In this document: positions 9,233-19,000 of the stretch, piece by piece
Layout of the letters: each line of letters opens with the position of its first letter
Position numbering within the stretch: the stretch's first letter is position 1
Assembly: GCA_029226975.1 (NCBI GenBank)
Contig: JAQXZB010000053.1
Location: forward strand, 1 to 38,010
Reading direction: 5' to 3'
Length of the DNA stretch: 38,010 bases
DNA from: Clostridiales bacterium
GTDB lineage: Bacteria; Bacillota; Clostridia; UBA1381
Program-made: the position numbers and the translations under genes
The notes under the pieces: model-generated
Told to the model about the DNA's origin: nothing
Seen by the model: only the letters and a program-made list of their open reading frames with translations
Databases searched by the model: none

Positions 9233-10132
9233 TTAACCTTTAATTGATCCAATCATAACACCCTTTACAAAATGCTTCTGCACGAAAGGATACATAATCC
9301 ATACAGGCAAGCACGAAATCATAATACATGCATACTTTATACTCTCGGACAATGCATCTAAGCCTATTGCACCGCTGTTTGATGATGATGCACTCATGCT
9401 TGTGCTGCTTCCGAAAAGTATTTCCTTTAATACCAGCTGCAGCGGGTATTTGTTTGCATTACTGAGATACAGATATGCCGAGAACCAGTTATTCCAGTTG
9501 GCAATACCGTAATACAGAGCCAGCACCGCAATAATTGATTTTGAGAGGGGCATAACAATTGACCATATAAATCTCAAATTACCGCATCCGTCTATCTGAG
9601 CGGCCTCCAAAAGCTCTTTTGGTATGGAGGTCATAAAAAACGTTCTGGCAATAATTATGTTGTATGCACTTATTGCGCCGGGCAGGATAATTGCAAGCCT
9701 TGTATCAATCAAATGCAAATCCCGTACCAATATATATGTGGGTACAATACCGCCTGAAAACAGCATGGTAAAGGTCAGAACAAACATAAGTATGTTGCCG
9801 CCTGCCAAATCCTTTCTCGAAAGCGGATATGCACAGCATATCGAGAGAAACACCGATAGCGCCGTTCCTGCAACTGTATAGAAAATCGTATTCGCATAGC
9901 CGGTCATTATTCGCGAATCCTCAAAAACTGCCTTGTAGCCCTCTAAACTAAAGCCCTTGGGTAAAAGGAACACCTGTCCCTGCAGAACCTCTCGCGGCTC
10001 TGATATTGATGAAGATATTACATATAAAAGCGGAACAATTACGGCAACCAGTACCAAAAGCATAATAACATTTATTATACTGTAAAAAATTCTGTCTTCT
10101 ATTGCAATTTTTTTATGTTTTGCACGCTTCAT
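9233..10132 (-). CDS. Carbohydrate ABC importer permease (LplC/YtcP type)
   Basis: Inner-membrane subunit of a CUT1-type oligosaccharide importer, about 299 residues with six predicted helices. The coupling-helix (EAA) motif ELLEAAQIDGCGNLRFIWSIVMPLSKS docks to an ATPase. The N-terminal stretch SSSISEPREVLQGQVFLLPKGFSLEGYKAVF and C-terminal VKGVMIGSIKG match the YtcP/LplC subgroup. The start is ambiguous: GTG at 10144 lies one base after AGGAG, too close, while ATG at 10132 is 13 bases away; the latter is chosen. It follows the first permease by 18 bases. No ATPase is encoded nearby, as is common where one shared MsmK/UgpC-type ATPase serves many importers. Confidence 0.9.
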   Translation of the reverse strand: MKRAKHKKIAIEDRIFYSIINVIMLLVLVAVIVPLLYVISSSISEPREVLQGQVFLLPKGFSLEGYKAVFEDSRIMTGYANTIFYTVAGTALSVFLSICCAYPLSRKDLAGGNILMFVLTFTMLFSGGIVPTYILVRDLHLIDTRLAIILPGAISAYNIIIARTFFMTSIPKELLEAAQIDGCGNLRFIWSIVMPLSKSIIAVLALYYGIANWNNWFSAYLYLSNANKYPLQLVLKEILFGSSTSMSASSSNSGAIGLDALSESIKYACIMISCLPVWIMYPFVQKHFVKGVMIGSIKG

Positions 10133-10150
10133 TCTAATTTCCACACTCCT

Positions 10151-11110
10151 TTACCACAAGCTGACATCACTTATCCGCCGCGAGAACTTGTTTGCCATAA
10201 CAATCAGCACCAGGTTAATAACCGAATTGAACAGCCCGATTGCCGTACCGAATGAATAGTCCGACCCCGACACAAGCGCAACCTTATATGAATATGTACT
10301 GATAATTTCACTCGATTGAAGATTTAGAGGATTTTGCATCAAAAGCACCTGTTCATATCCGATAGACATCATTGAGCCAATCTTCAGTATAAACAACATA
10401 ACAAAAGTCGGAAGTACGGACGGGAGATCAATGTACAGTACCTGCTTGAACCTGTTTGCACCGTCTATCTCCGCCGCCTCGTACATATCGGTATCCACAC
10501 TTGCAAGTGCGGCAATATATATAATGGAGTTCCAGCCTATATTCTGCCAGATAAGCGACCATACATAAATATGAGGAAATGCCTTTGGCTCCGACCATAT
10601 ATCTATAGCTTCAACGCCTATCATATCGCATACTTTTCCGTAAAGACCGATTTTTGTGTTGAATATCTGCGCCAGTACCCCGACCATTACTACAGTCGAA
10701 ATAAAATGCGGCATATAGGAAATCATCTGTACCGTTTTCCTGTATGAGCGGGAATATATTGCATTGAGAAGCAACGCAAATATAAGAGTTATCGCCGGTT
10801 CAACAAGTATCTGGTACCCCGAAAGTCTTATCGTGTTTAAAAACACTTCTGTGAATTTGGGTATACTGAATAATTTTCTGAAGTTATCCAGACCTACAAA
10901 TTCGCTTCCCCATATTCCGCCCGAAGCCGTATAATCCTTAAAGGCAATCTGCAGTCCGAGCATAGGATAATAATTAAACACAAGCAAAAAGGCAAAAGGA
11001 AGAAGCAAAAGCAAATACAAGTCCCAATTCCTGCGTATGCTCTTTTTCAAATAAGCTTTTTGGCTTGCATTTCTGCTTTTTCGCAAAGCAATTTTTGAAT
11101 TTTTATTCAT
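10151..11110 (-). CDS. Carbohydrate ABC importer permease (LplB/YteP type)
   Basis: First permease of the importer, 319 residues, six helices. NWDLYLLLLLPFAFLLVFNYYPMLGLQIAFKDY is the hallmark N-terminus of LplB/YteP permeases (first helix then YYPM-GL-IAFKDY); the EAA loop is YEAAEIDGANRFKQVLYIDLPSVLP, and the end RRISDVSLW is family-typical. The open frame runs 16 codons further upstream, but AAAGGAT eight bases before ATG 11110 fixes the start. A strong hairpin separates it from the binding-protein gene, which would let the lipoprotein be made in excess of the permeases. Confidence 0.92.
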   Translation of the reverse strand: MNKNSKIALRKSRNASQKAYLKKSIRRNWDLYLLLLLPFAFLLVFNYYPMLGLQIAFKDYTASGGIWGSEFVGLDNFRKLFSIPKFTEVFLNTIRLSGYQILVEPAITLIFALLLNAIYSRSYRKTVQMISYMPHFISTVVMVGVLAQIFNTKIGLYGKVCDMIGVEAIDIWSEPKAFPHIYVWSLIWQNIGWNSIIYIAALASVDTDMYEAAEIDGANRFKQVLYIDLPSVLPTFVMLFILKIGSMMSIGYEQVLLMQNPLNLQSSEIISTYSYKVALVSGSDYSFGTAIGLFNSVINLVLIVMANKFSRRISDVSLW

Positions 11111-11138
11111 AAAATCTATCCTTTCGTTATGATGTTTC

Positions 11139-11175
11139 AAACGGGCAACAGAGGGCAATGCCTCTGCTGCCGTTT
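11139..11175. other. Intercistronic hairpin between binding protein and permease genes
   Basis: AAACGGGCAACAGAGG (11139-11154) pairs with CCTCTGCTGCCGTTT (11161-11175) around a 6-base loop, with one bulge and one wobble or mismatch. On the minus strand it falls 12 bases after the lipoprotein stop and is not followed by a T-run, so it is better read as an mRNA-stabilising or partial-attenuation element than a full terminator, as known between malE and malF. Confidence 0.65.
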
Positions 11176-11186
11176 ATCATTTCATG

Positions 11187-12860
11187 TTATTTACCCGCTT
11201 CCGCTCTGAATGCATCATAGCCCTTTTGAGCCAGCTCTAAGTATCTGTCAACATTCAGGCTTTTAAGACTGTTTTGGAAATCCTCCCAGTCACTGTCGGC
11301 GCTCTTTTTGCCTGTGATAAATAACGGTACATTTTCCTTGATGAAATTCGATATATCCGTCTGAAGTCCGTTAAATTCCTTCATATCCTCAAGATCGAGA
11401 AGCATCTGCGATATGACAAAGCTGTTTTTCGGTCCCTTGCCTTCATACGCTTTTAGTGCCTTTGCCTTAAAATACTCGCCGTCAAGCTCGTCGCCGTCCC
11501 ATGCCATGGTGTCAAGTATATCCGATGAGAGGAATGCCGGATTAAGCTGGAACCAGTGCGAATTCTGTACTGTGCCGTAAGGAAGTATGGGCAATATTCT
11601 TGCTTCAAAGCCGAGATCACCGAAAAGCGGCTTAGTATTTTCATCAGCCGGCTTCCAGTCCGTTCCCTCTACGCCGAAACGCGCAAATATTGACGCTTCC
11701 TCCGACATCATGAAGTCCAAAAATCTGAATGCCGCAACGGGATTGTCACAATACTTTGTGATAAAGCCCGAGCTGTTTGCCGAAAAATCTCCGACTTTTG
11801 CATAGGCTGCACCCTTAGGCCCTTTAAGCGGCGGAAGAGCAACAAAATCTCTAAGTCTTTCCGAGCCTGCGGGGAACAGATTATCCGGTGAGCTTGAAGT
11901 GAATGCACCTATTGTCAGCTCATCTGAGGAACAAAGGGAACGAAGTACATCATTGCTTTGTGTATAGCTCTGAACATCAACCAATCCCTCCTGTGCCATT
12001 TTCGCAATATATTTAAGTCCTTCTCTGTAATCCTGTGAGGTATAGTTCAGTGAGATTTTATAGTTGTCATCAACAACAAATCCGTCTCTGAAATCATCAT
12101 AAATGAATGAGTTCATCAAGAAGTCGACCGGCTTCTCATTCCAGCCCCCCGTACTTCCCGTAAAGCCTATTTCATCTGCCTTTCCGTTGCCGTTGGGGTC
12201 CTTGGTCCTAAACGCTCTCATTACATCCGCAAACTCATCAATTGTTTCCGGCATTGAAAGACCCAGCTTATCCAGCCATGTCTTATTTATAAATGACTTT
12301 CCGCAGTAATAGTTTCCTTGCTGTTCGATAATAACCGGCATAAAGTATTTTTTACCGTCGGCAGTTTTTAAATTACCCTCGATATTTTCAACGATTGTCT
12401 TTTCGCAAGCCTCTTTTATCCAATAGCCGTACTTATCCATGTAGTCGGTAAGATCCAGGAATACTCCGTCACTTCCGTACTGCAAAATCGTACTCTTATC
12501 CAAACCAAAGCCGCATATTACATCCGGCAGCTCCGTTCCCGATGCAAGCATAACATTGAGCTTATCATAACCGCCGCTTGAGGGAAACTCGTAAAACTCA
12601 ATATTTATGCCTGTCTTTTCCTCAAGGTACTTGGTAAATGCATTGGTCTTATAATCCTTAACCTTTGAGGTTGCCAATACACCCACTGTCAGCGTAACAG
12701 GCTCCTTTACGATAGGCAGCTCTCCGGGAGCGGTAACATTCTCATCGACCGCTATCGCACCGACCGTTTCATTCTGATTTTTGCCTCCGCAGCCTGCGGC
12801 CGCAAGCATTAAGCTTGCAGCACACAGCAGTGCGAATACTGATTTTAATTTCTTTTTCAT
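11187..12860 (-). CDS. Oligosaccharide-binding lipoprotein of the ABC importer (LipO/YtcQ-like)
   Basis: Extracellular solute-binding lipoprotein, 557 residues, feeding the two downstream permeases. It starts MKKKLKSVFALLCAASLMLA with lipobox AAAGC (Cys24). The ~500-residue size and features such as NVMLASGTELPDVICGF, FLDLTDYMDKYGYWI and FRTKDPNGNGKADEIGFTG (a calcium-binding-like D-x-N-G-N-G-K-A-D loop) match the large LipO/YtcQ-type binding proteins that accompany LplB/LplC permeases. The frame is open 54 codons further upstream into the preceding gene, but AAGGAAGG before ATG 12860 and the signal sequence define the start. The cargo is probably xylo-oligosaccharides, given the enzymes encoded upstream in the same array; this is inference. 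Confidence 0.92.
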   Translation of the reverse strand: MKKKLKSVFALLCAASLMLAAAGCGGKNQNETVGAIAVDENVTAPGELPIVKEPVTLTVGVLATSKVKDYKTNAFTKYLEEKTGINIEFYEFPSSGGYDKLNVMLASGTELPDVICGFGLDKSTILQYGSDGVFLDLTDYMDKYGYWIKEACEKTIVENIEGNLKTADGKKYFMPVIIEQQGNYYCGKSFINKTWLDKLGLSMPETIDEFADVMRAFRTKDPNGNGKADEIGFTGSTGGWNEKPVDFLMNSFIYDDFRDGFVVDDNYKISLNYTSQDYREGLKYIAKMAQEGLVDVQSYTQSNDVLRSLCSSDELTIGAFTSSSPDNLFPAGSERLRDFVALPPLKGPKGAAYAKVGDFSANSSGFITKYCDNPVAAFRFLDFMMSEEASIFARFGVEGTDWKPADENTKPLFGDLGFEARILPILPYGTVQNSHWFQLNPAFLSSDILDTMAWDGDELDGEYFKAKALKAYEGKGPKNSFVISQMLLDLEDMKEFNGLQTDISNFIKENVPLFITGKKSADSDWEDFQNSLKSLNVDRYLELAQKGYDAFRAEAGK

Positions 12861-12873
12861 ATACTTGCCTTCC

Positions 12874-13911
12874 TTACTCATTATTGCTGTTGATGAATAC
12901 CGCGCCTTGAATGCTGTCATAATTAACCTGTGCACCCAGCATTTCAGAAACAAATCTAATCGGTACCATTGTCCGTTCGTTAATAATCTGTATGGGAACA
13001 TCACATATATACTCCTCATCATTAACGGTTACAACGCTGCTGCCTATGGGCATAATCATCAGCTTTCCGTTTCCGATTACATACACAGACCTGTTTTCCT
13101 CGTTCCATGCCACATCAGCATCCAAAAGCTCAAATATTTTACGCATGGGGACAAGAACTCTGTCCTCAACGATTGTGGGATTTACATCATCAAATATAAC
13201 CTTATAACTGTTTACTGAGATTTTCAGCACATCTTTTCCGTTCCACTTTTTATATGCGTCCCCAAGCTTCAGCTTTATGTTTCCGTAGCTTGTGCTGTTT
13301 ACATAACACTCGGTGGAATCCGACTGCCATGTGACGCATGATACTCTCTGCCCTTTATCATTTGCGTCATTTACCTGGACATCAAAGCCTATAACCAAAT
13401 CATCGGCGGGCAATATATCATGCCAACAGCATTTGAGCTCCACACTGTATGTTCCGTCATCGTTTGTTTTTGCCACGCCTTCAAAGTCGCTGGGTGCTGA
13501 AATACCGTTACTGTGTGACCCGCTCGCCGAAACACGATATTGCTTATCGTTGTTATCGTTTATCGTACTCTTTGAGTTGTCCTCATCGATAAATACTTCC
13601 ACACTGTCCTTCTGCCACTCCTCCGCTCCGACAATCGAAAGGGTCTTTTCGTCAACGAGTGCATAAACATACAATGCTTCATAGTCCCATGCCAGCCATA
13701 CATTGGCTCTGCTGCCGTCTGCAATAGTGCAGTTTGCCTCAAGCATATGATTTACATGCATAGGCTCTCCCGTATAAATGCTGTCCTTCTCACCGTCGAG
13801 AACCGGTGTGCCGTAAAACACCTCCGGTATCTCTGTACTCGTTTCGGCACTTGCCCATGTCCAACCGGCAAAAAAGCAGGCAAGCACCAATATACCAATA
13901 ATTTTTTTCAT
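12874..13911 (-). CDS. Secreted CBM9 protein with copper-amine-oxidase-like domain
   Basis: Secreted non-catalytic protein, 345 residues. Signal peptide 1-22 (cut near ASA-E). CBM9-like domain at about 30-218: GTPVLDGEKDSIY, VWLAWDYEALYVYALVDEKT, DSVEVFIDEDNSK and YRVSASG follow the family 9 pattern known from xylanases, where it binds reducing ends of xylan or cellulose. CuAO-N1-like domain at about 232-342, with the paired hairpins RVLVPMRKIFELLDADVAWN and RTMVPIRFVSEMLGAQVNYD; in Gram-positive secreted proteins this domain is a non-enzymatic, possibly wall- or polymer-associated module. ATG 13911 has AGGAGAAG upstream; a longer frame to 14004 runs through a structured spacer and is rejected. 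It ends 13 bases before the importer lipoprotein. It probably keeps xylan or released ends near the cell. Confidence 0.85.
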   Translation of the reverse strand: MKKIIGILVLACFFAGWTWASAETSTEIPEVFYGTPVLDGEKDSIYTGEPMHVNHMLEANCTIADGSRANVWLAWDYEALYVYALVDEKTLSIVGAEEWQKDSVEVFIDEDNSKSTINDNNDKQYRVSASGSHSNGISAPSDFEGVAKTNDDGTYSVELKCCWHDILPADDLVIGFDVQVNDANDKGQRVSCVTWQSDSTECYVNSTSYGNIKLKLGDAYKKWNGKDVLKISVNSYKVIFDDVNPTIVEDRVLVPMRKIFELLDADVAWNEENRSVYVIGNGKLMIMPIGSSVVTVNDEEYICDVPIQIINERTMVPIRFVSEMLGAQVNYDSIQGAVFINSNNE

Positions 13912-13931
13912 ATTTCTTCTCCTGGACTTAT

Positions 13932-14005
13932 ATTGCCAAGGTGCGGGTATGGACCTTGTCCATACCCCCCATTTTAGGGCTTTGTATGCCCTGCCCTTTG
14001 GCAAT
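13932..14005. other. Nested three-way-junction inverted repeat between genes
   Basis: Within a 97-base spacer, an outer stem ATTGCCAA (13932-13939) / TTGGCAAT (13998-14005) encloses two inner hairpins: GGGTATGGAC (13945-13954) / GTCCATACCC (13958-13967), a perfect 10-base stem with a 3-base loop, and AGGGC (13976-13980) / GCCCT (13988-13992). It is more GC-rich than the flanking spacer. There is no T-run on the minus strand. It could be a stabilising 3' element for the upstream mRNA, an attenuator, or a dispersed intergenic repeat; no terminal duplication was found that would prove mobility. Confidence 0.6.
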
Positions 14006-14008
14006 TTG

Positions 14009-15937
14009 TTAGTTTGAAAGATTGAAATCCTCTACTGCGGTAGTATAAATCGGAGCATTACCATTGCCCAGGTCTCTGCCTACCGGTATGGGAGCAAGAG
14101 TATCCCCTCTCCACATATATAAGTATGTTGCAGGGTTCTTTGTAAGATCACCTGTGATTGGAATACTCAAATTAGACTCATAAATTCCGCTCATTGTTTT
14201 GTTGTTGCATGAAACCGAAAGCATTCTGCCTGTATCTGCGTCACGATGCGTTACCGCCAAAAGTACATTGGGGATTTCCTGCAGGCATACATTTGTGATG
14301 TCTATGTTCATATTCTTTCCCATATAGTCAATAATCGACACGTTTTCATCGCTTCTGATAAGGCTTATATCATCAAGATATAGATATGTCAGCGGGAAGT
14401 AGTCACCCAACTTATCCGGCAAATCTTTATTGAACAGTGCCAGAACAATCAATTCGGCATAGCCCTCACTGTTGAAATCTTCAGGCTTTAAAGTAATATT
14501 GGCTGTATATTCTCTCCAATAGGGTTCAAGCTCGCCAAGAGTTATCAATGTGCCTTCCTTCCTTGCATTATCATACCAGCCTTTAACCTGTTCATAACCG
14601 TTTGCACTGTTGTCAGCTTCCTCGGGAACTACGAATGCACATAATCCGCCCTTGAAGCCTGTTGCATATGAACCTGTGTTGTTTGACGCTTTCAGCCTGA
14701 AGGTATAGCTTGTTTCTGCGTCTGTAAGCTCAGCAGTTCCGCTCGGATAATCAAGCCGGCTTTTCAGCCAATCATTTTTATTCAGTCTTAATCTTGCACC
14801 TACAAGGTCATTACCACCCCAATCGGTACGGGAAGCACATCTTATACTGTACTGACCTGCCGGCGAAGCACCATGGTATCCCCTGTCTATTGAAGCTGAA
14901 GTGCCGGCTGAAGCATATCTGTTTGTTGCGGTATAATCCACTGTATTTATAACACGAGGCTCTTGATATGAGTTCTTATATCCGGGGAATGCCGACCATG
15001 TTCCGTCCTCATAGTCCCCCGGTGCTTTTGTCAATGTTATATCATAAGCAAATTGATCTTCCTTGCCTGCAGGAACGGATGCCGAAGTTCTGCCTGTTTT
15101 AAATGTAGTATCATCCTCGAAATCCCAGTTCTTGCCGTACCTTATCTGAGTGGAAAACGGTTCTTTATACATGGGATCTGTGTACCAACCCCTATCTGCC
15201 GGAGCAATCTTGATATTGTCAAAGCAGATGAATTTATTTGCCTCATAGGTGCTCCAGTTTCCTATATTTAATATAACACTTCCGTTTTCATACATATCTG
15301 CACTGGGTGTAAACTCCGCTATAACTCTTACCCAGCCTTCTTCCTTTGCAACGCTTGTTGCCCATGTCCCATCGGTTTTCTGATGACTGAGATATGTCCT
15401 ATTTGTACTCTTTGTCCAGTCGGTTCTTGTTGTATTAAAATCCGACGGTTTTGTACAAGCAACAAAAGTGTCAATTCCCCATGAAGTTGTTTGATATATA
15501 TCGGCACCTATCATATAGCTTCTTCCCGGAACAAGCTGGGTATCCGACAACTTTATTGACATTCCCAAAGCGCTGCTTTGCGCCCAAGCATTTTGATGCG
15601 TTTTTACATATGCAAAGCCGTTGCCTCCGTCTGTCGGGATAGGATTGATCTCCGGAAGTGCAAGTGCCGGATCGCTCAACGGACAATCCGCATACTGTAC
15701 CACATGAGGGCTTCCGTATATGCCGTGCTTTTTCACATATGTGCAGTGCCATGCACCGGAGTCGATTGTGTCATTTGTATTATCCCAATCCGTAAAATAC
15801 GCAACATCATTTGTCGACTCAAAGTCCCATGTTAATGTTCCGTCATTCGCTCTTGTGGCTGCGAATGCTGTGCTTGTTACCAGCATTGAAGCCGCTGCCA
15901 AAGCTGCCGCCAATGCTTTTCCCTTGTTCTTTTTCAT
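14009..15937 (-). CDS. Secreted protein with two WDFE modules, paralogue of the xylanase N-terminus
   Basis: Secreted, non-catalytic protein of 642 residues, not in a family I can name. Signal peptide 1-27 (ends AFA-A). Module one at about 33-245 starts DGTLTWDFESTNDVAYF and ends ICFDNIKI; module two at about 270-527 starts GKNWDFED and ends YLYLDDISL. Each has an internal [LV]-G-x-x-[IL]-[RK]-L strand, which with the DNI/DDI end suggests a jelly-roll carbohydrate-binding fold (CBM4/9/22-like), by inference. A last domain at about 530-620 (ADTGRMLSVS, ATYLYMWRGDTLAPI) matches one in the xylanase encoded upstream. Order and motifs equal residues 1-600 of that xylanase, so this looks like a duplicated, enzyme-free version. 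Strong AAGGAGGAATAAAAAATG start. It probably binds the same polymer at the cell surface. Confidence 0.8.
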   Translation of the reverse strand: MKKNKGKALAAALAAASMLVTSTAFAATRANDGTLTWDFESTNDVAYFTDWDNTNDTIDSGAWHCTYVKKHGIYGSPHVVQYADCPLSDPALALPEINPIPTDGGNGFAYVKTHQNAWAQSSALGMSIKLSDTQLVPGRSYMIGADIYQTTSWGIDTFVACTKPSDFNTTRTDWTKSTNRTYLSHQKTDGTWATSVAKEEGWVRVIAEFTPSADMYENGSVILNIGNWSTYEANKFICFDNIKIAPADRGWYTDPMYKEPFSTQIRYGKNWDFEDDTTFKTGRTSASVPAGKEDQFAYDITLTKAPGDYEDGTWSAFPGYKNSYQEPRVINTVDYTATNRYASAGTSASIDRGYHGASPAGQYSIRCASRTDWGGNDLVGARLRLNKNDWLKSRLDYPSGTAELTDAETSYTFRLKASNNTGSYATGFKGGLCAFVVPEEADNSANGYEQVKGWYDNARKEGTLITLGELEPYWREYTANITLKPEDFNSEGYAELIVLALFNKDLPDKLGDYFPLTYLYLDDISLIRSDENVSIIDYMGKNMNIDITNVCLQEIPNVLLAVTHRDADTGRMLSVSCNNKTMSGIYESNLSIPITGDLTKNPATYLYMWRGDTLAPIPVGRDLGNGNAPIYTTAVEDFNLSN

Positions 15938-15973
15938 TTTTTATTCCTCCTTAAAAAATTTTTTATTATTTTA

Positions 15974-15990
15974 TTAGTCATTACGACTAA
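15974..15990. other. Small hairpin in spacer after the giant xylanase
   Basis: TTAGTC (15974-15979) and GACTAA (15985-15990) form a 6-base stem with a 5-base loop in the 89-base AT-rich spacer. On the minus strand it is followed by an A-rich stretch rather than T's, so it is not a convincing terminator. It may be a weak processing or pause site. Confidence 0.3.
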
Positions 15991-16026
15991 AAATTTAACA
16001 TTATAGATATGCAGAACAACTGCTCA

Positions 16027-19000
16027 TTATTGTGCCAACACAATTTCTATATCATCAATATACATTTCTGCCGCCGTACCCTTTGCCATGACAGCAGAAT
16101 TATCGAGACTCGGCATTTGGGCTATATACAGCAGGGTATGACCGTTTTTGAAATCCTCTTCTGTCGGCGTAATCTGTGCGGTGTATGTCTGCCAGTTCTC
16201 GGACGCCGTTCCGCACGATGCCGTACCGGTCTTAATATAATTATTGATTATATTATACTGTACCGCATTTGTATCCGGATTTGCCGTCGCCGCATAAAGC
16301 TTATTGCCTGTGACATTCTTTGCTTTTGCCTTAAACTTTACATTGTATGTTTTGCCTATCTTTACCTGTTTATCACCGAGCTCTATCCTCATTCCCAAGG
16401 AATATGCGTCTATTCCCGGGTTTGTGGATACCTTTGCACAGCTAATTCCGTCCTCCTCTGCAATAACCGGCTGTGAATAGGAGATTATCGAATAGTCGGT
16501 AGTCACACTGCTCCATTTTCCCGTATCGAGAATCTTTGACACATCATCCTCATCATTAAAGCTCCACCTTGTCTTGTCAAAGCCGGCATACATTTTAGGA
16601 TACATCTGCTTAAGCTCTTCCTCGGTTTTTACCAAAGCGTAATACTGGGGCTTTGCCTTGTAATTACGGTCAAACACTCCGGCGTAATCCGTTTTGGGGA
16701 ACCATGAATCGGTGTTAAAATGTGACCAGCCGTCCGCCGTTGTCCAGAAGGTTACCCGGTTAATTGAATCTGAGTATTCCTTGTATAAATCAAACAGTTC
16801 CTTATACATCATTGTCTGCTCAAATTCACGTTTTTGCGGTATTCCGTTTTCAAAAAGCTTAACGCGCGCACCGGACTCGGCAAATGAATATGCGGTTATA
16901 TCAAACTCCGTTATATCTATCGCCGTTCCCAGAGATGCGTATTTTGCCAGGGATTCTCTTGCGTTTTGTATGGGGAAATCAACGGTGTAATGGGACTGAA
17001 GACCGATGCTGTCCACAAGCGGTCTGCCGCCGTAGTTTCCTTCGTCATTTACATTTTTGACTATCGTGTAGATTCTGTTACGCTTTATAGGCTCATCCTC
17101 AAAGTCATTATAGCGAAGCTCCGCTGTGGGATCTGCGTCCCTGGCATACTTAAACGCATAGCTTACATAGTCCTTGCCTATAACTCCCAGCCAGTTTGCA
17201 CCCGCATTGGAATATATAGGATCTGTGCTTAGGTCGTTATTATTTCTTTTTGCCGCCTCGTTTACCACATCCCATACCGGAACATGCCAATCCCCATAAT
17301 CCTGCGTTATCTCATACTCGCTTGCGTCGCCTTTGCCGTTAAAGTGGTTTATAACCTTTGTTATGTATTCCTTCATAAAGCTCAGCAGCTCATCACGGGT
17401 TTTGCCTTCGGTATATTTGTTGTAACCGCCAACTTCCCATATCAGAGCGTGTCCGGCAATATCGGTGATTCCGTTATCGTAACAGAATTTCATCAGTTTA
17501 TCCGCTCCCATAAAGCTGTATTTGCCGCCCGCTTTGGGATATATGGTGCTCATCTTGAAAAATCCGTCTGCAACCACCGAATTAAAATGCTTCTTTGTAA
17601 GTGCATCCCGACTTGAGTTTTTAAGCCATTGATTACTCTTTAGGCATGAGCCTATTTTAAAGTAATCCTTATAGACATCCTTTAATGCCGCCAAGTCATC
17701 CTCTATAGGCAGCTGCTCGCTTGACGGATAGAGGTTTGCGGTTGACGATATTTTTGACAAATAATCCGTATCGTCATAAAAGCTTCCGGTTTTGTCCATG
17801 GAAATCATCAAATCGTCCACATAAAACGGAACATTGCAGTCATCTGCTCCCACATTGTCCTTGCTTGTTGTAATGTTGAGCTTAACCTCTGCTTCATCCT
17901 TAATGTTATACCGGGACAAATCAATCTCACCGGACAGCTTCGTCCAATTATTGTTATCCGCATAAACATATGTATGCCAATTTGTAAGGGATGGCCATTC
18001 CGTTGTTCCGTCCTCAAGGGGTATCACCATTCTGAGTATATACCTTACATAATCATTGACGCTCTCATCATTCTTCACATATACCGAAACTGACAGCTTT
18101 CCGTCTCTGAATCGTTTATCGGACACTGTAAAGTTTGCCCAGCCACCGGCTCTGTCATGAACATACAGACAATTATCACCGCTGTTTGCCTGAATGGTAT
18201 TGGTTATATCATATCCCATATTACTTGTGAAGGGTATAAAATCAAGCTTACCCGCCTCGAAGCTGTTTCGTATCTTAAAGGTACCGTTATTATCAACATT
18301 TGCCACCTTATATGATACCATATCCTCAAATTCCGATTTTGAATATTCGCCTATAACTCCGCCGTTTTCTCCGTTGGACTTGCTTTTTAAATACAGCTTA
18401 ACCGAATATTCTTCACCATACGGCATGGTTATATCAAAGCCGCTGTCTCCGGATACCGTTGAATAAATTGCACCGTATCTATCGAATACCTTTGCCGCAT
18501 ACACAAACTCTCCCGCATCGTCAGCCGGCTCGGTAAAGGTCACCGCCGCCGTAAGGTTTCCGTCAGTCTGTACGGTAGGATTTTCATTCTCCTCATAGCA
18601 GTTACCTTCAACATCCACCCATTTTGCCCGCCAAGCTCTTGACACCTTAACCTCATTATCAAAGATATATGCATCGGTAATGGGGACGTATGTGTTATTA
18701 TGCCACAACAGGAACTTCACACAAGGATTATCCAAAGCACTGTCTATTTTTATATTATAGCTGAGATTAGCCTCTTTGTTTATCTTTCTGTTTACGGCAC
18801 TGAGAGAAACAAGTCTTGTTCCGTCATATAACGGCACATACCCTACAGCATCCTTTAATGTATCACTCATACACTGCATATAAAAGCTAAAGGATTCGTT
18901 CTCCTTGGGTGCGCAGTCAGTACCATTGCCCGTAAAGCTTATATTGTCAAGGTAAAGATATGCGTTTGCCGCAAATCCTCCGTCATTGATATTGTCCAGT

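Noticed and set aside
12781-13218. 145-codon open frame on the plus strand
   Set aside because: It spans the junction of the lipoprotein and CBM9 genes in antisense, with no start signal or family resemblance.
13912-14004. 31-codon N-terminal extension of the CBM9 protein
   Set aside because: It would be translated through the nested inverted repeat, lacks a ribosome binding site, and would hide the signal peptide that begins at 13911.
15938-16026. Possible terminator or new promoter after the giant xylanase
   Set aside because: The stem is only 6 bases and is followed by A's on the minus strand. A TATAAT-like sequence is present but no -35 at suitable spacing was found.
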